Shown here: piece after piece, positions 15,665 to 21,305 of the stretch
Numbering within the stretch: the stretch's first letter is position 1
How the letters are laid out: the number at the start of each line of letters is the position of its first letter
From: Pseudomonadota bacterium
GTDB lineage: Bacteria > Desulfobacterota > Syntrophobacteria > Syntrophobacterales > Syntrophobacteraceae
NCBI GenBank assembly: GCA_023416335.1
Contig: JAEZHY010000148.1
Coordinates: 1 to 21,305, forward strand
Direction: 5' to 3'
DNA: 21,305 nt
The notes under the pieces: model-generated
The model's input: only the letters and a program-made list of their open reading frames with translations
Database searches by the model: none
Told to the model about the DNA's origin: nothing
Program-made: the position numbers and the translations under genes

Positions 15665-16477
15665 ATGATGCAAGGACAGCAGAACTTCGATGTACCTTAC
15701 GGTTATCGGGCCAAAGTCGGGTTGATTGTCGTAGGTCCCAATTTGAACCCCACGCCTGAAATCTGCCGCATGCTGCCAGGCTACGTTCAGATGCGTGAGA
15801 CGCGCATTCACATGGAACCGTGCGTCAATATTCAGGAATGCTCCAAATTGAGCCAGCCTCTGGGCGCAGCCGCCGGTGTCATAGCCGAGGGCCTGGTTTC
15901 CCCGGTATTGGGTAATAGAAGCGCAATCGCGTTCGCCTGCACGGCGGGATCCCTTGTTGGCGGCCCCGGTTGGGACAAGAAAGAAATCGAAATGATGGAA
16001 GCGCAAAGCCGCGGAATCCCGTGCACCACGACGGCAACCGCTGCTGAGGAAGCAATGCGTTTCATGGGATTCAAGAAGATTGTTCTGGCCGGCCCGTATA
16101 TTAAGGAAATCGACGACAAATTCCGGATCTTCTACCAGGATTCCGGCTTTGAAGTATTGAACGTCGTTGGGCTCGGGATCGAGGACCTGTACGATATTGG
16201 CGCAACGAAACCGTCCCAGGCCTACCGGGCTGCAATGGAAGCGGTTGTGCCGGAATGCGACGGTATATTCATCACCTGTACGAATTTCCGGTGCAGCGAT
16301 GTTATCGAGGAAATAGAGCGCGATTGCGGAAAGCCGGTCGTAACATCCAATCAGGCGACCGCCTGGCACCTGATGCGCCTGCTCGGAATCAACGACGTTG
16401 TGGAAGGATACGGCGAGTTGCTGCGCAAAACGCCGAGGACCGCTGTTGCCGCACCGAAGGCTGGAGCGATGAGATGA
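15665..16477 (+). CDS. Asp/Glu racemase superfamily enzyme (maleate isomerase/arylmalonate decarboxylase-like)
   Basis: This 270-residue protein starts YGYRAKVGLIVVGPNLNPTPE, the equivalent of the PSSNTTMEPE carboxylate-binding segment of maleate isomerases. It carries both catalytic cysteines of the superfamily: Cys92 in FACTAGSLVGGPGWD and Cys205 in ITCTNFRCSD. It ends with KPVVTSNQATAWHLMRLLG, a common signature of this group. Members racemise, isomerise or decarboxylate small di-acids through cysteine thiolates. ATG 15665 is chosen because AAAAGGAGA lies upstream; a second ATG follows directly at 15668, and an upstream ATG at 15569 would add 32 unconserved residues. The next gene begins inside its stop codon. 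With an enoate reductase in the same operon, a dicarboxylate such as a maleate or malonate derivative is a sensible but unproven substrate. Confidence 0.84.
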   Translation: MMQGQQNFDVPYGYRAKVGLIVVGPNLNPTPEICRMLPGYVQMRETRIHMEPCVNIQECSKLSQPLGAAAGVIAEGLVSPVLGNRSAIAFACTAGSLVGGPGWDKKEIEMMEAQSRGIPCTTTATAAEEAMRFMGFKKIVLAGPYIKEIDDKFRIFYQDSGFEVLNVVGLGIEDLYDIGATKPSQAYRAAMEAVVPECDGIFITCTNFRCSDVIEEIERDCGKPVVTSNQATAWHLMRLLGINDVVEGYGELLRKTPRTAVAAPKAGAMR

Positions 16478-17136
16478 TCCGCAATATCGCCTTTCTGCAC
16501 ACCGTGCCGTTCCTGGTGGATATGTTTTCCAAGCTCGCGGCCGAGAATCTGCCCGGAGTGACCTGTTTCCACATGGTGGATGATGGAATTCTGAAAGAAG
16601 TCTTCCGTGATGGAGTAAAAGCGCCCCGGGTCCTGAGGCGGATTCTGCAGCAATCTGTGCTTGCAGGTGAAGCGGGGGCGGAACTGGTCGTTTTCACCTG
16701 CTCGTCGACATCTCCCGCCGTTGATTTTGTACGGCCGCTCAGCGATGTGCAAATCATGAAAGTTGACGAACCCATGGCCGAGCGGGCTGTGGAGCTGGGT
16801 ACAAGAATCGGCGTGATCACCACTGCGGAAACGACGCTCGGGCCCAGTGCGGACCTGATCAAAAAAGAGGCTGAACGCCAGGGTAAGGCAGTCGTCGTGG
16901 ATGCGCGTCTGGAAGCCGATGCATTCAAGGCGAGAATATCCGGGGATATTGCAGAACACGACCGGATAATAAGCAAGGTCTGCGCAGACCTTGCTGCAAA
17001 AAACGATGTGGTAGTTTTGGCTCAGGCTTCGATGGCACATCTTGCCGTGAGCCTTCAGGAGAATATCGGGCGGCCTGTTCTTTCCAGCCCTCCTTTGTGC
17101 ATGAAGGCCCTGAAGAAGTTGGCCGGGAATTGCTAG
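16474..17136 (+). CDS. Second Asp/Glu racemase-superfamily protein
   Basis: This 220-residue protein begins MIRNIAFLHTVPFLVDMF and has one superfamily cysteine, Cys76, in VVFTCSSTSPAVD. The second site reads VVVLAQASMAHL, with Ala where a second catalytic Cys might stand; this resembles single-Cys members of the family. A GTRIGVITTAETTLGPS segment supports the two-lobed fold. ATG 16474 overlaps the previous stop as ATGA, so the two genes are translationally coupled and the proteins may form a hetero-complex or act in sequence. The protein differs clearly from its neighbour, so it is not a recent tandem copy. It is the last gene before the terminator at 17224-17271. A 24-base perfect palindrome lies within it (16972-16995). 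Function beyond the superfamily is unknown. Confidence 0.83.
   Translation: MIRNIAFLHTVPFLVDMFSKLAAENLPGVTCFHMVDDGILKEVFRDGVKAPRVLRRILQQSVLAGEAGAELVVFTCSSTSPAVDFVRPLSDVQIMKVDEPMAERAVELGTRIGVITTAETTLGPSADLIKKEAERQGKAVVVDARLEADAFKARISGDIAEHDRIISKVCADLAAKNDVVVLAQASMAHLAVSLQENIGRPVLSSPPLCMKALKKLAGNC
16972..16995. repeat. 24-base perfect palindrome inside the second racemase gene
   Basis: AGCAAGGTCTGC (16972-16983) is followed immediately by its exact reverse complement (16984-16995). It encodes SKVCADLA, so part of the symmetry may be chance codon choice. A spacerless 12+12 palindrome is rare in this much sequence. Confidence 0.6.
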
Positions 17137-17223
17137 CCTGATTTTCCGGCCCGTTGAGGACGACGGCGGGCTGGTCGAACGTTGCATGCTCGTCCTGTTG
17201 GGAATGATTGATACACACGTCTT

Positions 17224-17271
17224 GGGAGCCCTTGCCGGCAAAAACGGTCTGGAAGGGCTCCCTTTCTTTTT
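17224..17271 (+). terminator. Strong intrinsic terminator ending the OYE-racemase operon
   Basis: GGGAGCCCTT (17224-17233) pairs perfectly with AAGGGCTCCC (17253-17262) and is followed by TTTCTTTTT. It lies about 88 bases after the second racemase stop and 40 bases before the next promoter, which cleanly divides the two operons. Confidence 0.9.
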
Positions 17272-17310
17272 GTGCATTTGATTTGACAGTGGCGAGTTGC
17301 CAAAAAGTCC

Positions 17311-17340
17311 TTGACACGAATTCGACAATTTCGTTAATAA
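17311..17340 (+). promoter_or_regulatory. Promoter of the thiolase operon
   Basis: A consensus TTGACA (17311-17316) is followed after 18 bases by TAATAA (17335-17340); AATAAT one base on is also possible. The layout mirrors the OYE promoter, with a palindromic operator just after the -10. The leader to the thiolase start at 17686 is about 340 bases. Confidence 0.62.
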
Positions 17341-17342
17341 TG

Positions 17343-17352
17343 TTGTTAACAA
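17343..17352. promoter_or_regulatory. GntR/FCD-type operator TTGTTAACAA (site 2)
   Basis: This ten-base palindrome is identical to the core of the operator at 12382-12391 and sits 32 bases after the -35 start (31 at site 1). Binding here would cover the start of transcription of the thiolase operon. Confidence 0.65.
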
Positions 17353-17517
17353 TCTTGGCAGATAAGATTGGGCAATCTTTGCGAAATTGAGAGAAAAAGG
17401 TACCCTGTGATCCGTAATGTTTGGTAAAAGAAGACCGATACTTGTCGCAAAAGGCGGAATCGGTTGCGGTGTGATTCGTACTCATCTGATTACTATTCGC
17501 GTTGTCTTACCCATCTC

Positions 17518-17617
17518 GGAGCGAAACAAAGGAGGTGACCCTCCGGCAACCTCGCTTTGAAGGCAATTTCGCTCCTGCATCAGTGCAGCTAATTATTCGG
17601 CAGATGTGCAACTGCCG
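17518..17617 (+). promoter_or_regulatory. Structured leader RNA of the thiolase operon
   Basis: An outer stem GGAGCGAAA (17518-17526) / TTTCGCTCC (17567-17575) encloses a hairpin GGAGG-TGAC-CCTCC (17531-17544) and a second loop. A separate stem CGGCAG (17598-17603) / CTGCCG (17612-17617) follows. The inner hairpin contains AAAGGAGGTGA (17528-17538), a near-perfect anti-16S sequence with no start codon at proper distance. The region ends 69 bases before the thiolase start, which has its own site GAGGAG. I do not recognise a known riboswitch class. No gene is visible between 17137 and 17685. Confidence 0.45.
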
Positions 17618-17685
17618 CCATATCTGCTCATCGAGGTATGGATCCGTCTGAAAACATTCAACCGCAAGTTCACGAGGAGTAGCCC

Positions 17686-18870
17686 ATGAGAGAGGTTGTA
17701 ATACTCGGAGCCGCCCGCACCATTGGGGGGCAATTCGGAGGATCGCTGCAATATGTGACGGCCCCTGAACTCGGTGCTGCTGTGGTCCGCGAATCGATCA
17801 AGCGCTCCGGTATAGCCCCTGAGGTAGTCGAACAGACCATTTTCGGAAACGCATGGCAGGCGGGTGTCGGTCCTAATGCTGCCAGGCTCAGCGCCGTAAT
17901 GGGCGGAGTTCCTGTTGAGTCTCCGGCTGTTTCGGTCAATGTTCGTTGCGGATCGAGCATTCAAGCCCTGATTCTAGGCGCACAGGCAATCAAGGCCGGA
18001 GATGTGGATACTGTGTTGGTGGGTGGAACAGAGAACACGAGCCAGATCCCTTACGGACTGCCGAGAGCCCGCTGGGGGTACCGAATGGGTAATGGCGAAC
18101 TCCTTGACCTGATGCATAAGGACGGATTTCGTTGTCCGCTGGGCGGCGGATTGATGGGAGAAATCACGGAGTGGCTTGCCGAAGAACGCGGGATCACAAG
18201 GCAGGAGCAGGATGCGTTCGCTGCCGAGTCGCACAATAAGGCCGAGGCTGCCGTCAGGGAAGGAAGATTCCAGGAGGAAGTCGTTCCTGTCGAGATCAAG
18301 GGAAGAAAAGGGGACGTAACCTACGTTAAAGATGAGGAAATCTTCCGTACGGGCGTCATACCCGAGTCATTGGCAAAACTGGCGCCGGTATTCAAAAAAG
18401 GCGGGACGGTAACCGCCGGGAATGCCTGTGCTCTGTGCGATGGGGCATCTGCTGTGGTGCTGATGGAAAGAAGCAAAGCCAAAGCGATGGGACTGAGCCC
18501 GATGGCGTTGTTGCGGGGATATGCCTTTGTCGGAGTCGATCCGAAGCGGTTTGGGATTTCTCCCGTAAAGGCCATTCCCAAAGCACTCGCTCAGGCCGGC
18601 CTCGAATTGGGCGACATGGAACTCATCGAACTCAATGAGGCTTTTGCAGCCCAGTATCTTGCGTGCGAGCAGGACCTCAAACTCGATCGGTCCAGGGTGA
18701 ATGTCTATGGAGGGGCTATTGCTCTTGGACACCCTGTTGCAGCAACCGGTACCAAACTTCTCACCACGCTTCTCTATGCATTGAAAAATCGAAATGCCAC
18801 ATTCGGAACAGTCAGCCTGTGCATAGGCGGAGGCAATGGTGTGGCTGCAGTGGTCGAGCGACTCAACTAA
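17686..18870 (+). CDS. Thiolase (acetyl-CoA C-acetyltransferase family)
   Basis: This 394-residue thiolase splits 3-ketoacyl-CoA with CoA or condenses acyl-CoAs. The catalytic triad is complete: Cys88 in NVRCGSSIQA, His349 in GAIALGHPVAATG and Cys379 in LCIGGGNG. The length is standard. Small deviations are GNACALCDGASAVV (usually GNASGxxDGA) and GHPVAATG (usually GHPxGASG). The start has GAGGAG six bases upstream. It is the first gene of an operon with 3-hydroxyacyl-CoA dehydrogenase, crotonase and decarboxylase pump subunits, under the operator at 17343. That order fits the last step from acetoacetyl-CoA to two acetyl-CoA in crotonyl-CoA oxidation. Chain-length preference is not readable. 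Confidence 0.96.
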   Translation: MREVVILGAARTIGGQFGGSLQYVTAPELGAAVVRESIKRSGIAPEVVEQTIFGNAWQAGVGPNAARLSAVMGGVPVESPAVSVNVRCGSSIQALILGAQAIKAGDVDTVLVGGTENTSQIPYGLPRARWGYRMGNGELLDLMHKDGFRCPLGGGLMGEITEWLAEERGITRQEQDAFAAESHNKAEAAVREGRFQEEVVPVEIKGRKGDVTYVKDEEIFRTGVIPESLAKLAPVFKKGGTVTAGNACALCDGASAVVLMERSKAKAMGLSPMALLRGYAFVGVDPKRFGISPVKAIPKALAQAGLELGDMELIELNEAFAAQYLACEQDLKLDRSRVNVYGGAIALGHPVAATGTKLLTTLLYALKNRNATFGTVSLCIGGGNGVAAVVERLN

Positions 18871-18892
18871 TAGAATGAAACAGGAGGGGGAC

Positions 18893-19756
18893 ATGCCCGG
18901 GAAAAGGATTCTCGTCATTGGTGCAGGAAATATGGGTGCGGGTATCGCCCAGCTTTGTGCCCAGCAGGGGTTCGAAGCAGTTATCGCCGATATAAACATC
19001 GATCTTTCGAATGGTGCCAAGGCACGGATAGAGAAGGGACTGCAAAAAAGGGTCGAGCAGGGGAAGATCACGGAAGCCGACAAGAATTCGGTTCTGTCTC
19101 GTATTAGTGCATCCGGTGATCTTTCGCCCGCCGCCGGTGCCGACCTGGTTATAGAAAGCGTTATCGAAAATATTGACATCAAGAGGAAAGTTTTTGCGGA
19201 ACTGGACGGTATCTGTCCTCCCGAAACCATTCTCGCCACCAACACCACCTCTCTCTCGATAAGCACGATGGCCGATGCCACCAAACGGCCTGAAAAAGTT
19301 GTCCAAATGCACTTTTTTAATCCGCCGGTAATAATGAAGCTTGTGGAAATCATGCCCGGCAGGCGAACCGCTCCGGAAACAGTCAAAAAGGCCGAAGAAT
19401 ACGCAAGGCTTTTGGGCAAAGACCCGGTAGTCTGCAAGAACGAAGCTCCTGCAGGAATTGTGAGCCGCGTTCTGGGGCAGCTGTTGAACGAAGCGACATG
19501 GCTGGTCGCTTCCGGCATCGCAGACCCTTCCGACATCGATAAGGCGATGAAATTGGGAGCCAATCATCCGATGGGGCCTCTTGAATTGATCGATCTGATC
19601 GGCCTGGACGTCCACAGGGCCAAGATGCAGACATTGAGAAAATTCCTCGACGACCCCCGTTATCAGCACCCTGAACTGCTCGATCGGATGATCGAGGAAG
19701 GTCGGCTGGGCAAGAAAGCAGGCAAGGGATTCTATACTTACGGAGAGGGTAAGTAA
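18893..19756 (+). CDS. 3-hydroxyacyl-CoA dehydrogenase (3-hydroxybutyryl-CoA type)
   Basis: This 287-residue, single-function enzyme oxidises 3-hydroxyacyl-CoA to 3-ketoacyl-CoA with NAD. The Rossmann motif VIGAGNMGAGIAQ begins at residue 8. DLVIESVIENIDIKRKVF and LATNTTSLSIS follow, and the catalytic His140 sits in MHFFNPPVIMKLVE. The C-terminal domain has GIVSRVLGQLLNEA, NHPMGPLELIDLIGLD and GRLGKKAGKGFYTY. Size and motifs match the Hbd/PaaH group that favours short chains. ATG 18893 is chosen for AGGAGGGGGAC directly upstream; the frame extends upstream without conserved sequence. The stop overlaps the crotonase start by one base (TAATG), so translation is coupled. Confidence 0.96.
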   Translation: MPGKRILVIGAGNMGAGIAQLCAQQGFEAVIADINIDLSNGAKARIEKGLQKRVEQGKITEADKNSVLSRISASGDLSPAAGADLVIESVIENIDIKRKVFAELDGICPPETILATNTTSLSISTMADATKRPEKVVQMHFFNPPVIMKLVEIMPGRRTAPETVKKAEEYARLLGKDPVVCKNEAPAGIVSRVLGQLLNEATWLVASGIADPSDIDKAMKLGANHPMGPLELIDLIGLDVHRAKMQTLRKFLDDPRYQHPELLDRMIEEGRLGKKAGKGFYTYGEGK

Positions 19757-20535
19757 TGTTCGAAAATATCAAATTCGAGCTGGATGGTCCAATCGCTGTA
19801 CTGACGATAAACCGGCCTGACAAGAGAAATGCCGTCAATAACGCCACTGTCGAAGAGATGGACAGGGCGTTATCGGAGCTGGAAAAAAGCGGGGAAGCAC
19901 GAGCTCTTATTCTCACCGGCGCCGGCGACAAAGCATTCGTTGCGGGGGCGGACATCTCCGAACTGGCCAGGCGTGATACTTATCTGGGGCGTCTTGAAAC
20001 CCGGCGCCGCCAGGAAGTCTATTCGCGGATAGAGGGTCTGGAAATTCCTTCCATCGCGGCGATAAACGGCTGGGCGTTGGGAACGGGGCTTGAACTTGCG
20101 ATGGCGTGCACGATGCGTGTCGTTTCCAGTACCGCTCAGCTTGGGCAGCCGGAGGTGAAGCTGGGTATCATTCCGGGAGCGGGCGGGACACAGAGGCTAC
20201 CTCGGCTCGTCGGCATGGGACGCGCTATGGAGATGATCCTTACTGGAGACCCTGTTACGGCGGAACAGGCGTTGTCCATGGGGCTGGCAAACCGTGTTGC
20301 AGCTCCCGAATTCGTAATGGAAGAAGCGAAAAAGCTCGCCCTGGCAATAGCGAAAAACCCCAGGATGGCAATCCAGTACGCCAAGGATGCGGTGCTCAGG
20401 TACAGCGAGAGTTCGATTTCCGCAGGTCTGGCTCATGAGTCCTACCTGCACGCGCTCTCTTGTGGTACCCAGGATAAGAAGGAGGGTGTTTCGGCTTTTC
20501 TCGAAAAACGCAAGGCGAACTTTACGGGAAGGTAG
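19756..20535 (+). CDS. Enoyl-CoA hydratase (crotonase family)
   Basis: This 259-residue crotonase hydrates trans-2-enoyl-CoA. Both catalytic glutamates are present: Glu113 in GTGLELAMAC and Glu133 in GQPEVKLGIIPGAGGTQRL, separated by 20 as in true hydratases. The oxyanion segment AFVAGADISELA and the N-terminal TINRPDKRNAVN are typical. These residues argue for hydratase rather than another crotonase-fold activity. The start overlaps the preceding stop. With the dehydrogenase and thiolase it forms the full crotonyl-CoA to acetyl-CoA set. A decarboxylase pump follows after 113 bases, suggesting that its product crotonyl-CoA is the hydratase substrate. Confidence 0.95.
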   Translation: MFENIKFELDGPIAVLTINRPDKRNAVNNATVEEMDRALSELEKSGEARALILTGAGDKAFVAGADISELARRDTYLGRLETRRRQEVYSRIEGLEIPSIAAINGWALGTGLELAMACTMRVVSSTAQLGQPEVKLGIIPGAGGTQRLPRLVGMGRAMEMILTGDPVTAEQALSMGLANRVAAPEFVMEEAKKLALAIAKNPRMAIQYAKDAVLRYSESSISAGLAHESYLHALSCGTQDKKEGVSAFLEKRKANFTGR

Positions 20536-20648
20536 ATCTGGTATCGGTTTGTCATGGATCGGATTTTGAATTTGCCGGATGCGGGTCCGAATACTCACAT
20601 GGGCCTTTCGCAATCCACTGCTGCTTCCAGATGTGAGGGGGGGAACGA

Positions 20649-20816
20649 ATGGATAAACTCACCTACGGGTTGGTGTTAACTCTGGTGGGAATGGGAGGAA
20701 CGCTGCTGGGGCTGTACATAATTGTAGTTGCAATCCAGCTGCTCAAGCGTGCTTTCCCTTATCGAAAAGAAGAGGAAGAGGAAACGAGTAGAGGAGGCGC
20801 CACATGCTCGGCTTGA
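20649..20816 (+). CDS. Small membrane subunit, OadG-like (sodium-pump decarboxylase gamma chain)
   Basis: This 55-residue protein has one membrane helix (LTLVGMGGTLLGLYIIVVAI, residues 10-30), then a basic stretch KRAFPYRK and an acidic EEEEE tail. This is the layout of gamma subunits of oxaloacetate, methylmalonyl-CoA or glutaconyl-CoA decarboxylase pumps, which hold the complex together at the membrane. The family C-terminal region is short here. The start has GAGGGGGGG five bases upstream. The gene overlaps the beta-subunit gene by 13 bases, in agreement with a shared complex. Assignment rests on the helix pattern and the neighbour. Confidence 0.78.
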   Translation: MDKLTYGLVLTLVGMGGTLLGLYIIVVAIQLLKRAFPYRKEEEEETSRGGATCSA

Positions 20817-21305
20817 TCCAATCAGGCCTCGGCGGCCTGCTCATGGGCTTTGGTGAACTCACTATCGCAAACTGTATTATGATCGCGGCCGGTTGTTTGC
20901 TTCTCTACCTTGGGATAAGAAAGGAATGTGAACCGCTCCTTCTGGTGCCGATCGGATTTGGCGCCATACTCGTCAACATTCCTCTTGGCGGCATGATGGG
21001 CGAAGGGGGGCTGTTCAAAGCTTTCTACGAGTTCGGCGTTATAACCGAAATCTTCCCCTGCCTGATTTTCGTCGGTATCGGTGCAATGACCGATTTTGCT
21101 CCTCTACTGGAAAACCCGAAAATCCTGCTGCTTGGCGCGGCCGGCCAGTTCGGAATATTCCTCACACTGCTTTTGGCGCTGGGTCTCGGGTTCGATCTGC
21201 TCGATTCCATCGCGGTCGGAATCATTGGGGCATGTGACGGGCCGACATCCATATACGTAACCTCCAAGTTTGCGCCGCATCTCCTTGGGGCAGTGTCCGT
21301 GGCAG
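20804..21305 (+). CDS. Na+-translocating decarboxylase beta subunit (OadB/GcdB/MmdB family), 3' end outside window
   Basis: The 167 visible residues are the N-terminal half of the integral-membrane beta subunit that couples decarboxylation of a carboxybiotin to Na+ export. Recognisable are LLYLGIRKECEPLLLVPIGFGAILVNIP, then EIFPCLIFVGIGAMTDFAPLLENPK, LLGAAGQFGIFLTLL, and IGIIGACDGPTSIYV-type sequence with the conserved Asp of the GGADGPT region (here GACDGPT). Start ATG 20804 has GGAGG seven bases upstream. The frame is open at the window end; about 200 residues should follow. The alpha carboxyltransferase and biotin protein are not in the window and should lie downstream. With crotonase, dehydrogenase and thiolase upstream, glutaconyl-CoA is the most likely substrate; methylmalonyl-CoA is the alternative. 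Confidence 0.92.
   Translation, partial: MLGLIQSGLGGLLMGFGELTIANCIMIAAGCLLLYLGIRKECEPLLLVPIGFGAILVNIPLGGMMGEGGLFKAFYEFGVITEIFPCLIFVGIGAMTDFAPLLENPKILLLGAAGQFGIFLTLLLALGLGFDLLDSIAVGIIGACDGPTSIYVTSKFAPHLLGAVSVA

Noticed and set aside
18367..19563. Antisense open frame of 398 codons across the thiolase and dehydrogenase genes
   Set aside because: It overlaps two firmly identified genes on the opposite strand and its product shows no recognisable domain.

Overview
The window looks like a chromosomal piece of an anaerobic Desulfobacterota (deltaproteobacterial) organism, probably a syntroph or sulfate reducer. This is inferred from gene content: a Na+-pumping acyl-CoA decarboxylase next to crotonyl-CoA-level beta-oxidation genes, an Fe-S flavin enoate reductase, a TauE/SafE carrier and a kinase-like/universal-stress-protein pair. 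Most starts have good GGAG-type ribosome binding sites. No rRNA, tRNA, CRISPR array, transposase or phage gene was seen.

Left part (1-7120): the 3' part of a short-chain dehydrogenase (SDR) that lacks the usual YxxxK pair is followed by a PhzF-family gene. A DinB-fold protein lies on the minus strand and converges with them. A secreted CSLREA-type repeat protein follows, preceded by a promoter and a leader with two mutually exclusive perfect stems, and followed by an intrinsic terminator. Next come a possible 47-residue membrane peptide, a TauE/SafE permease (minus), a frameshifted and truncated remnant resembling a TiaS-type protein (minus), and a class A acid phosphatase lipoprotein (minus).

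Middle (7121-11542): a 795-residue multi-pass membrane protein resembling DUF2868 with a glycine-rich hydrophobic tail. Facing it is a minus-strand operon of a protein-kinase-like gene and a universal stress protein, with its own promoter.

Right part (11543-21305): a catabolic region. A GntR/FadR-type regulator (minus) is divergent from a plus-strand operon: OYE/dienoyl-CoA-reductase-like flavoprotein, metallo-beta-lactamase-fold hydrolase, and two Asp/Glu-racemase-superfamily enzymes joined by an ATGA overlap. This operon ends at a strong terminator (17224-17271). A second operon follows: thiolase, 3-hydroxyacyl-CoA dehydrogenase, crotonase, and gamma and beta subunits of a Na+-translocating decarboxylase (the last cut by the window end). 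Both operons start from a TTGACA promoter with a TTGTTAACAA palindrome 31-32 bases downstream of the -35 start. They may therefore form one regulon controlled by the neighbouring GntR protein. The second operon could carry glutaconyl-CoA to crotonyl-CoA, 3-hydroxybutyryl-CoA, acetoacetyl-CoA and two acetyl-CoA while exporting Na+. The first operon may supply an upstream substrate that cannot be named from sequence alone.
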